From JBMOMT01 sp049324835 (lineage in GTDB: Bacteria > Chloroflexota > Anaerolineae > CAYNKW01): a stretch of DNA of 13,875 nt. The notes beneath the pieces were generated by a model that made no database searches, was not told the origin of the DNA, and saw only the letters and a list, made by a program, of their open reading frames with translations. Position numbers and translations under genes: made by a program. Of the stretch, positions 1 through 6,570 are shown piece after piece. Location: NCBI GenBank assembly GCA_049324835.1, contig JBMOMT010000038.1, forward strand, positions 1-13,875, given 5' to 3'. Position 1 is the first letter of the stretch, and each line of letters starts with the position of its first letter.

Positions 1-100
1 TGTAAGGACGCGCGATATTTGGCACGCTTTCGCGCGATATTTGGCACTACTGGTTTACATGATTTTTTCGCGTCGAAATCAGTGTGACAACTCCATATTT
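1..100. other. Non-coding stretch after the last tail gene
   Basis: This stretch holds the direct repeat and a small inverted repeat (TTTCG-CG-TCGAAA region near 66-78). I see no gene and no intrinsic terminator with a T-run for minus-strand transcription. It marks a likely boundary between the tail operon and the next module. Confidence 0.45.
9..47. repeat. Two perfect 17-bp direct repeats, 22 bp apart start to start
   Basis: CGCGCGATATTTGGCAC occurs at 9-25 and again at 31-47, separated by GCTTT. The 22-bp period is about two helical turns, so both copies face the same side of DNA. The stretch is non-coding, more AT-rich than its surroundings, and sits after the last tail gene. It may be a binding site pair (operator or iteron-like) for the next transcription unit to the left. 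The window edge prevents seeing whether more copies follow. Confidence 0.7.
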
Positions 101-469
101 TTAACCGCCTCCATACTCCCGCTTCGCCAGCAACAGCAGCATGAGCGCCAGCTTGTTGATAACCCCTTTGGCGCTGGCCAGGTCTGTTACGTTATTGGTA
201 ACGTAATTTGTCACCTGCTCCGGGGACATGGCAACGAACGCCCGCACGAACGAATCCGTCTTGACGCTGGCCCGGGCCTGCGCCAGCGATTCCTGGGCGT
301 CGCGCCGAGATTGCTCCTCCTGGCTGATGGGAGGCTTGTTGAACACCCCGGCCACGTACAGGTCGCCCAGGTCTACGTCCTGGTCGCCCAGGTTCACGCC
401 GTAGCCCGGGTAGGTCTCGGCCTCGATGATGCTGACAACTCGTTCCTGGTCGATGATTGCGATTCGCAT
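101..469 (-). CDS. Small protein following the tail fibre gene (possible fibre chaperone or accessory protein)
   Basis: 122 aa. The N-terminus (MRIAIIDQERVVSIIEAE) and VDLGDLYVAGVFNKPP resemble the first domain of small proteins encoded behind phage tail fibre genes, several of which are tail fibre assembly proteins. A charged helix follows (ISQEEQSRRDAQESLAQARASVK), then MSPEQVTNYVTNNVTDLASAKGVINKLALMLLLLAKREY. The LALMLLLLA stretch at 107-115 is hydrophobic but short, and lies in a region typical of helical packing more than of a membrane segment. A strong GAGGGGG lies just before the ATG and overlaps the fibre gene's stop. The position suggests help in folding or attaching the glycine-rich fibre; function is not established. 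Confidence 0.6.
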   Translation of the reverse strand: MRIAIIDQERVVSIIEAETYPGYGVNLGDQDVDLGDLYVAGVFNKPPISQEEQSRRDAQESLAQARASVKTDSFVRAFVAMSPEQVTNYVTNNVTDLASAKGVINKLALMLLLLAKREYGGG

Positions 470-478
470 ATTGCCCCC

Positions 479-1654
479 TCAGATTACTGTCACGACGCAT
501 TTCCCAGCGCCGCCGGCACCGGAGTTACCGCTGAAGCTGCCGCCGCCGCCGCCGCCGGGTTGCGCGCCCGCCGTGGCCGCCGTGTTGTAGCTGCCTGCGC
601 CGCCGTTGCCGCCATGGAGCGACGTGCCTCCGGCCCCTCCGGCAGCACCGCTACCGCCGCCGCCACCAGCACCCCCATACATAGAATTTCCGCCTGCTCC
701 GCCTGCCGAACTCCAACTCGCGCCACCCCCGCCAGCGCCCAGCGCGGAGTCGTCTCCCGTGCCGCCAGTAGAGCCTGACGAACCGGACCCGCCAGAACCC
801 CCACCATAGCCGCCTTCGCCTGGAGAATAGGCTACTGTATCAACAGCTCCGCCGCCGCCGCCGCCTGCGTTGGATTTTTGCAGGTTGGCGTTATAGCCAC
901 CACCCTGGCCGCCGTGGGCAGTGACCCAGGCGCCGAATGTTGTGTTGCTGCCGCTGTTGCCAGCGCCATCGGCCGTCTTGGCTCCGCCGCCGGAACCTAC
1001 GTTAACCGACTCCGTGGCCCCCAGGCTGGTCAGCGCTACGACGCGGCGCACGTAGTTACCGCCGCCGCCGCCGCCGCCTACGTAGGTAGTCCCGCGCCCG
1101 CCCGATCCGCCGCCGCCCCAGCATTCGATGATGGCGAGCGACCCCGAGCTGGGCTTGGTCCATGTGCCGGTGGACGTGAACGTCTGCACGTTTGCTGCGC
1201 CTGTTTTAGTGTGGCCGACGGTGAACCAGTTGGTGTCGCCGGAGATAAATATCGCCGCCTCCCCCATTCCCAGGGTGACGCTGCCGCCCACCACGTTGTC
1301 CAGTGCGTCCGAGGCGTCTGCCAGGTCTACGGTAATATCCCCAGGCGCGATGCGGTTGTTGCGGATTGCCACAAAAAAACTGCTGTAAGCGGCCGCGTCG
1401 GGCAGTGTGAACGTTATTCCTGACGTGGTGGTGGTGAGTAATTTTCCGCGATCAGCCTCCAAAATTGTGTAATTGACGGTCTTGCTGAACTGTTTGGAGA
1501 ATGCCGCGCCGAGGGCCTGCTGGGCGGCCGAGACCGTGCCGTCCGTGCCGAGCAGGGCAGCGAGGAATTCGCGTTGATCGGTGATTGCGGTTTTGAATTG
1601 GGCCTCGGTCACCGTTGACCCGGTGAACGACGAGGCGGCAGGGAGTGCGGTCAT
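479..1654 (-). CDS. Tail fibre/receptor-binding protein with glycine-rich tip
   Basis: 391 aa. Residues 1-55 (STVTEAQFKTAITDQREFLAALLG) resemble helical attachment segments of phage fibres. Residues about 60-150 are a beta module (YTILEADRGKLLTTTTSGITFTLP ... GMGEAAIFISGDTNWFTVG), common as a fibre shaft domain. From residue 155 (VQTFTSTGTWTKPSSGSLAIIECWG) onward the protein is extremely glycine-rich, with runs of 4-8 glycines broken by short Ser/Asn/Tyr/Ala loops, and it closes with KCVVTVI. Such domains fold as stacked polyglycine-II helices in phage tip proteins such as S16 gp38, where the loops between helices recognise the receptor. It starts one base after the J-like gene's stop with GGAG eight bases before the ATG. 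Position and composition make it the prime candidate for host recognition. Confidence 0.82.
   Translation of the reverse strand: MTALPAASSFTGSTVTEAQFKTAITDQREFLAALLGTDGTVSAAQQALGAAFSKQFSKTVNYTILEADRGKLLTTTTSGITFTLPDAAAYSSFFVAIRNNRIAPGDITVDLADASDALDNVVGGSVTLGMGEAAIFISGDTNWFTVGHTKTGAANVQTFTSTGTWTKPSSGSLAIIECWGGGGSGGRGTTYVGGGGGGGNYVRRVVALTSLGATESVNVGSGGGAKTADGAGNSGSNTTFGAWVTAHGGQGGGYNANLQKSNAGGGGGGAVDTVAYSPGEGGYGGGSGGSGSSGSTGGTGDDSALGAGGGGASWSSAGGAGGNSMYGGAGGGGGSGAAGGAGGTSLHGGNGGAGSYNTAATAGAQPGGGGGGSFSGNSGAGGAGKCVVTVI
482..1192 (-). repeat. Glycine-rich coding tract (polyglycine tip domain)
   Basis: GGN codons dominate, giving many short imperfect GCC/GCCGCC-type repeats on the plus strand. Runs of glycine are set apart by variable segments such as YNANLQKSN, VDTVAYSPGE, DDSALGAG, SWSSAGG and SYNTAATAGAQP. 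Those segments would be loop positions of the folded tip. The repetitive DNA could support recombination or length change between related phages. Confidence 0.65.
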
Positions 1655-1655
1655 T

Positions 1656-4505
1656 TCAATATCTCCACATCGGGTTGGTGCTTGTGGCGCTCCACATCAG
1701 GCTGGTGCCGACCGTCCACATATAATCGGCGCTGTCGCCGTAGAACATACTCACCCACGGCCCCACCGCCAGGCCCACGCCGCGCACACGAATCAGAGTC
1801 TTGGCGCCGTAGATCGCCGTCACGGCAAAGCTGTTGGCGCTGGTCTCGCCAACCCGCGTCCATTTGGCGTTGGCTGCGTAGGGGTCGGTGCCCGCGGCCA
1901 TTTCGATCTGGTAGGTCTCCGCCCCCGGCGCCGGGGTCCAGGTCAACAATGCCTTGGCGCTGTCGCTGGTGGAGGCACGCAGTGTCAGGTCCGCAATCAG
2001 GGGCTTGGTGTAGCGCGTGGTGAGCTGGCTGGTCTGCACAGCCGGGGCGGTCTTGCCGGTCTCGGCCGTGTGTACGCTGGGGTCCTCGTTGATGGCCTCG
2101 ATCTCTACCTCGTAGAGCCCCCTGGGGCGCACGGCGACCACCTTGGCCAATTGGCTCCATGTGCTGGCCCAGCCGAACACAACATGGGTGCGTTCTTCGT
2201 CGCGGCCGGTATAGGGAGTGGTGTCAGGCGTGGTGCCAAACACCATCTTGTCCGGCGTCGCGCCCTGGGTCACCTGGTAGGGCCCGTCCACCCCACCGGC
2301 GCGGGTGCGCAGGGCTGCGTAGTGCGTCCCGCCGCTCCAGTCCATTGGGTTGTCCAGGGTCAGTATCCTTGTGGCGGCGTCCCAGGCCACGGCCTCGCCA
2401 AACTGGCCCCACGCCGGCATATCGTGCTGAATGGCGATGAGGTCGCCAAATGCCGGGATGAAGCCCTCCATCTCTGTGGAGAATTTGATCAGGCGGCGAC
2501 GGTAGCGGTTGCTGGCGGCCTGGTACAGGCCCTCGCGGTAGGCCTGCTGCCGTTTGGTGCAGCCGAATAGATCGATTTTGGCCGGCTTGGCCTCATCACT
2601 GCCGTCCAGGCTGGCGGTGACGCGCCGGGGCATCCACACGTCCCGGTCAAAGTAGCTCACCTCCACGCTGTCTGCATTGTCGTCGCTGGGCAGGATGTAA
2701 TCGATGGAGAAGCTGCCGCGCACAATATTGCGCAGGGAGTACAGGGCTACGGGCACGGAGGCCGCAGCGTCCCGGGCAAATCGCACGATCCCACCTTGCA
2801 TGTAGGGTTTGGCCCGGCCCGTCGCCGCAATTTTTGTCAGCGCCTCCCAGAACGCCATGGCCGAGTCGAATCGCGCGCAGAACTGGTCTCCCCGGCTGCC
2901 CCACACCGCGTCCAGGGCCAGCAGGGCGGCCAGGTCCACACGGCTGTCCGGCAACCGGGCCCCGTACACCGTGTTTCGGCAGGCGTCCGCCAGGGCCCAG
3001 GCAATCCTCTGGGTGGCAGTGTTGGCGCTCCAACTTGTCCCGTTCCAGATGGGCAATTTGCGCGTGCTGACGACGTTGATTTTGCGGCTGGCCTGCGCGG
3101 ATAGGTTGTTGCTGGCCCGCATGCGCAGTGCAATGAGCGTGACGTTGGGGAACGTGCGCGTCTCCGGCAAATAGGCCCGCAGTCCGCCCCACAGGATTTC
3201 GTGGCCGTATGCGCTGTCAGATTCTTTTACGTTCGTGCGCCGCACTCGCACCTCGTAGCGCCCGGCGGTGACGTTGTAGCGCTCGGAGTACCGCTGTGGC
3301 GTGGTGGTGTTGGTGGTGTATGTCTGGCTGCCCAACACCGTCCATGCGCCGATTGGCGTCCCCGCGTCGTTGATCGTCCGGGCCTCCGCCGTGAAATTTA
3401 CGCTGACCTCGGAGAGGTCGCCATTGGACTCCAGGTGATACAGTCCGCGGGGCATGACGAAATCCAGGCCGATTGCGTTGGCCAGGGTGCCGCTGGCGTT
3501 GGCCACGAAACCGCCCAGGTAATGCTGGATCGTCACGTTGCTGGTGGCGATGGTGCCGGAGGCCGTGTCGGTGACGGTGAACGTGTCTGCCCCCGTTACT
3601 GTGACGGTGTAGGCCCCGTCCGTGGCGCCGCCGCTGGTGAAATCCAGGTACAGCACCCGCCCGGTGCTGTAGCCGTGGGCCGCCCGGGTTACCGTAATTG
3701 TGGTACCGGACCGGGTATAGGTCCCCGTCACCGTGCCCGCCATTTCCTGGCCGCTCACCTCTGACGAGGTTGTGACGTTGGTGGGGAACAGGCTCACCGA
3801 CGCGCCTGGGTTCACGACCTCATAGGAGATTTCCGCGAAATTCTCGATGGCCGTGTCCTCGATGCGGATGGCCTCGATGTCGTATTCGCCCTGTCCCAGA
3901 CAGAGCAGCTGGTAGAGATACTGCTCATTACCCGCGTATTCGGCGTAGGGCTGGGCCGCGAAATCCGGGTAGGCCAGCATGCGCCCGTACTGCACGGGGA
4001 TGGCCTGGTCCAGGCGCGCCATGTTGCCTTGCGCTTGCAGGTTATACGTTGGGCTGGGCGCGGCCAGGGCCTGGGCCTGATGGGTGCTTGGCGGCCTTGG
4101 CGGGGGTATCAGGGCGTTGACGAGAGCGGTGCCGATGAGCGTGGACCCCGCATTGACCAGCGCCGCACCCAGGCTGTTTGTCGCCAAGTTGGGCCCCATC
4201 TGGCCGGCGACCCACTGGCCAGCATAGGGAGCGAACACGCTCACTGCCAACAACAGCAGCATGCGCAGCGGGTTGGAGCCGCCGCCACCCCCCTGGGGCA
4301 ACACCACCACGGCGATCAGGTCGCCGTCCGCCACGGGCTGCCCCCAATCCGCCCGCAGTACCGGCGCGCCGTTGCGCAGTAGGACGAACGGCCGGCCGCC
4401 ACTCAGGGCCAGGGCAGACAACGGCCCCGGCGCCCGCAGCTCACACACCTGTCGGCTGGCCTGGGGGTTGAACGGGTCGGTGACCGTGACGCAGTGGGCC
4501 AACAT
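1656..4505 (-). CDS. Host specificity J/TipJ-like central tail hub protein
   Basis: 949 aa from ATG at 4505 (MLAHCVTVTDPFNPQASRQV). Longer starts reach into the hydrolase gene and add only an Arg-rich out-of-frame stretch. Residues 1-75 form an N-terminal domain. Residues 80-135 are hydrophobic (RMLLLLAVSVFAPYAG to IGTALVNALIPPP), as usual in TipJ-type proteins. Next comes PTYNLQAQGNMARLDQAIPVQYGRM, a family hallmark. Hub domains follow to about 830, then a fibronectin-like domain (about 832-915: LTLRASTSDSAKALLTWTPAPGAETYQIE). A small beta module interrupts the hub at about 256-331. The protein should form the trimeric hub and central fibre and trigger DNA release. The C-terminus is short and ends soon after the fibronectin-like domain (SLMWSATSTNPMWRY), so receptor recognition may be left to the next gene. 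Confidence 0.88.
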   Translation of the reverse strand: MLAHCVTVTDPFNPQASRQVCELRAPGPLSALALSGGRPFVLLRNGAPVLRADWGQPVADGDLIAVVVLPQGGGGGSNPLRMLLLLAVSVFAPYAGQWVAGQMGPNLATNSLGAALVNAGSTLIGTALVNALIPPPRPPSTHQAQALAAPSPTYNLQAQGNMARLDQAIPVQYGRMLAYPDFAAQPYAEYAGNEQYLYQLLCLGQGEYDIEAIRIEDTAIENFAEISYEVVNPGASVSLFPTNVTTSSEVSGQEMAGTVTGTYTRSGTTITVTRAAHGYSTGRVLYLDFTSGGATDGAYTVTVTGADTFTVTDTASGTIATSNVTIQHYLGGFVANASGTLANAIGLDFVMPRGLYHLESNGDLSEVSVNFTAEARTINDAGTPIGAWTVLGSQTYTTNTTTPQRYSERYNVTAGRYEVRVRRTNVKESDSAYGHEILWGGLRAYLPETRTFPNVTLIALRMRASNNLSAQASRKINVVSTRKLPIWNGTSWSANTATQRIAWALADACRNTVYGARLPDSRVDLAALLALDAVWGSRGDQFCARFDSAMAFWEALTKIAATGRAKPYMQGGIVRFARDAAASVPVALYSLRNIVRGSFSIDYILPSDDNADSVEVSYFDRDVWMPRRVTASLDGSDEAKPAKIDLFGCTKRQQAYREGLYQAASNRYRRRLIKFSTEMEGFIPAFGDLIAIQHDMPAWGQFGEAVAWDAATRILTLDNPMDWSGGTHYAALRTRAGGVDGPYQVTQGATPDKMVFGTTPDTTPYTGRDEERTHVVFGWASTWSQLAKVVAVRPRGLYEVEIEAINEDPSVHTAETGKTAPAVQTSQLTTRYTKPLIADLTLRASTSDSAKALLTWTPAPGAETYQIEMAAGTDPYAANAKWTRVGETSANSFAVTAIYGAKTLIRVRGVGLAVGPWVSMFYGDSADYMWTVGTSLMWSATSTNPMWRY

Positions 4506-4900
4506 CAGACAATCCTCGTGTAGTAGCCCAGCACACGGTAGCCCATGGCCGCCAGGGCGGGCAGCCGGGTGAACACCACCCCAGCGCCGCGCACGCCGTG
4601 CACCACGCCGCCCCCGTCCGCGTCGGTCCACACCCCCACGTGCCCAGCTCGGCTGGATTGCCCCATGAGCACCGCGCAGCCCTCAGAGGGTCCGGCTGAG
4701 GCTCGCCAGTTGGCGTGCTCCGGGTGGCCCTTGAATGCGCGCATGGTGGACAGGGGGTGCAGCGCGTCCACGTCCACCGCCGGAACCTGCCAGCCGAACA
4801 CCTCGCGCCAGATACGCCGGGCAATTGCCCAGCAGTCAGACTCGCCCGGAACCCACGGAATTCCGACGTACCTTTTTGCCCAATTGGTTTGCCAGATCAT
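4505..4900 (-). CDS. NlpC/P60-like tail peptidoglycan hydrolase
   Basis: 131 aa, beginning MIWQTNWAKRYVGIPWVPGESDCWAIARRIWREVFG. Cys23 in the SDCW motif at the start of a helix is the expected nucleophile. His87 in GHVGVWTD and His101 in VVHGVRG fit the other catalytic positions of NlpC/P60 (C40) peptidases. The length equals a bare catalytic domain; the N-terminal JAMM-type domain of lambda K is absent. It should cut peptide cross-links to let the tail through the cell wall, or assist tail tip assembly. The gene overlaps the DUF1833 gene by four bases (ATGA) and the J-like gene by one (TGATG), so all three are likely coupled. Assignment rests on motifs and position. Confidence 0.8.
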   Translation of the reverse strand: MIWQTNWAKRYVGIPWVPGESDCWAIARRIWREVFGWQVPAVDVDALHPLSTMRAFKGHPEHANWRASAGPSEGCAVLMGQSSRAGHVGVWTDADGGGVVHGVRGAGVVFTRLPALAAMGYRVLGYYTRIV

Positions 4901-5427
4901 TGCGGGATCAACCCTGGGAACACCTCCGCCGTGTAGTCCACGGACGGAAATCGTTTGTTTGCCAGGTCAGGGAATCCGCATGTGGCGCGGATTCTGAACA
5001 CGTTGGCGGAGATGGCCAGCACCGTTAGGGTCAGTGGCGGGTCGTTTTCCGGGCCATCCAGCAGGGCGTCGGACAGGAACGCCCGATATATCACCGTGAT
5101 GAGCTGGTCGCTGCCCATGCTGGCCTCGATCTGGGCCAGGATATCGCGACTCACGTTATCGATCTCGATCACGCACTGGGGCACGGCGGTATGGGTCACC
5201 TCCGGCGGCACGACGTCGAACGCGAATCCGGTGAACGTCACGGCCGTGCTGGCGTCGCGGGGGGCGGTGGCCTCCAGGGTGGCGGTAATGTCGCGCCGGT
5301 CACGCACAACGCGAATTGGCACGGTGAAATTGGGGTGCCAGATTTCCAGGGTGTGGTAGATCACCAGGTCCGACTGGGCGCTGGCGTAGGCCTCGGCGAT
5401 GGCCTGTGATAGGGTGGAATCCGGCAT
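4897..5427 (-). CDS. DUF1833-family tail tip protein
   Basis: 176 aa starting MPDSTLSQAIAEAYASAQSD. This start is preferred to an ATG at 5505 because it overlaps the previous stop by one base (TGATG), has GGAGGTG just before it, and the extra 26 upstream residues are only the out-of-frame image of the preceding gene. The protein follows the DUF1833 pattern: YHTLEIWHPNF, PIRVVRDRRDITATLEA, AVTFTGFAFDVVPPE, IEIDNVSRDILAQIEAS, ITVIYRAFLSD, PPLTLTVLAI, CGFPDLANKRFPSVDYTAEVFPGL. In known phages this gene sits between the distal tail gene and the hydrolase/J genes, as lambda L does, and it probably belongs to the tail hub. No iron-sulphur cysteine cluster like that of lambda L is seen. It ends in an ATGA overlap with the next gene. 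Confidence 0.85.
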   Translation of the reverse strand: MPDSTLSQAIAEAYASAQSDLVIYHTLEIWHPNFTVPIRVVRDRRDITATLEATAPRDASTAVTFTGFAFDVVPPEVTHTAVPQCVIEIDNVSRDILAQIEASMGSDQLITVIYRAFLSDALLDGPENDPPLTLTVLAISANVFRIRATCGFPDLANKRFPSVDYTAEVFPGLIPQ

Positions 5428-6569
5428 CAGCGCACCTCCAGCTCGGCGGAGACGGTCCAGAGCAAACCGGGCAAAATCTCCGCCTGGACGTTGTTCATCC
5501 GGCACTCAACATCATTGATTCCGCCGTCCCCCGTGGCCACGGGGATCAGCGACCAGGCCGCGCCACCGTCGTGGCCGTCCACCTCGCCAGTGGAACGGGT
5601 GGGCATGAACTCCACGAATTTGTCTGACGCCACGACGTTGGCGCCCCATACGTAGATTCCGTCCGTGATACTGAATGTGGATGTTGCGTTCGGCGCGGCG
5701 GCCCAGGTGGTGCCCACAGTCGCCACTTTTGTTACGCCGTTGTAGGCCGTTATCGTGCCGCTCTGTCCGCTGCCCGTGCCACCGGTAATGGTGACGGTGG
5801 CGCCGTTGTAAAAGTCCGTGGTGGCCGACGCCCCAGTGTCCAACTTGATGCTGCTGGTGGTGCCCCCGGCCTGGGCCGTGCCGGTGCGATATTGGCCGTC
5901 GAATGTGTTGTCGTTTTGGTCGGTCTCGCCGATGACGAGGCGCATCGCCGGAGAGGTGGCCCCGCCGGTCTTATACGGGTCAGCCAGAATCGAGCAGCGA
6001 TACCACCCGCCCCCCGCGTCCTCGATGAGGCCCTCGCGGTCTCCGAGGCCCAGGGCCCCGGTGGCCAGGTTGAACGACCGGCCGTTGGTGGTGCCGTCGT
6101 CCCCAACCATGTTCAGTCGCAGGACTGTGCGCTCACCCGCGCGGGCATATACGGACAGGCAGTAGGTGGTCCCGCCCACAATGCCGATGTTGGCCCGCTG
6201 AACATAGTGGGTATCGCCGGCCGTCGCATCACTGCGCAGGTAGGTGGCAGTGGCGGTCCCGTCCGGCGCGGTCAGGGCGTTGGCCACATCGCCGGATCGC
6301 GTGTTGGCCCAGCCCGAAACACCCGTCGCATCGCTGGGGTAGGCCAGCGACCAGCCAATCTGGCTCTCGTACCACGCGCGGAACAGGCGCATCTCGGCAT
6401 CGGTGAAGCGCCAGGAGACGGACAGCCGATCATCCCGCGCCGTGGTGCGCCGTCGCACCCGGGCCGTGCCGGTCTCCATGTTCGTGCGTACAGTCTGCGC
6501 CCCCAGCGCCAGGCGGTAACCCGCAACCGAGGCGCGGGGCAGGGAGGCGGGAAATTGACCGGAGAACAT
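5427..6569 (-). CDS. Distal tail-type protein with a nested carbohydrate-binding-like insertion
   Basis: 380 aa. The ends, residues 1-77 (LPRASVAGYRL, RTNMETGTARVRRRTTARDDRLSVSW, DAEMRLFRAWYESQIG) and about 335-380 (GGAAWSLIPVATGDGGINDVECR to LPGLLWTVSAELEVR), look like the two halves of a compact distal tail or minor tail protein normally about 130 aa long. Between them lies a jelly-roll-like domain: DGTATATYLRSD, YCLSVYARAGERTVLRL, GGGWYRCSI, then GIYVWGANV at 304-312. It is of the kind found as carbohydrate-binding modules in phage baseplates. Within that domain, at about 228-302, sits a second small module (GTITAYNGVTKVATVGTTW). The ATG is two bases after the start of the tape measure's stop region; only a weak G-rich stretch precedes it. 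The host-binding role of the insert is inferred. Confidence 0.75.
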   Translation of the reverse strand: MFSGQFPASLPRASVAGYRLALGAQTVRTNMETGTARVRRRTTARDDRLSVSWRFTDAEMRLFRAWYESQIGWSLAYPSDATGVSGWANTRSGDVANALTAPDGTATATYLRSDATAGDTHYVQRANIGIVGGTTYCLSVYARAGERTVLRLNMVGDDGTTNGRSFNLATGALGLGDREGLIEDAGGGWYRCSILADPYKTGGATSPAMRLVIGETDQNDNTFDGQYRTGTAQAGGTTSSIKLDTGASATTDFYNGATVTITGGTGSGQSGTITAYNGVTKVATVGTTWAAAPNATSTFSITDGIYVWGANVVASDKFVEFMPTRSTGEVDGHDGGAAWSLIPVATGDGGINDVECRMNNVQAEILPGLLWTVSAELEVR

Positions 6570-6570
6570 A

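Noticed and set aside
17..36. Sigma-54 promoter suggested by TTGGCACGCTTTCGC on the plus strand
   Set aside because: The GC element is at the wrong distance from GG and the TTGC part is missing; the match is to the direct repeat only.
60..82. Intrinsic terminator after the last tail gene
   Set aside because: The small inverted repeat around TTTCGCGTCGAAA is weak, and on the minus strand it is followed by A residues and not by a T-run.
41..2570. Long plus-strand reading frames opposite the fibre and J-like genes (41-778, 878-1423, 1581-2570)
   Set aside because: They are antisense images of GC-rich genes: the translations are low-complexity Ala/Pro/Arg/Gly-rich, lack family motifs and have no ribosome sites, while the minus-strand frames show clear phage domains.
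4505..4631. N-terminal extension of the J-like gene to 4631
   Set aside because: It lies within the hydrolase gene, encodes an Arg/Gly-rich out-of-frame stretch, and the TGATG start at 4505 gives the normal family N-terminus.
5428..5505. Longer start of the DUF1833 gene at 5505
   Set aside because: The extra residues overlap the C-terminal coding part of the distal tail gene, whereas ATG 5427 has GGAGGTG upstream and the usual family start.
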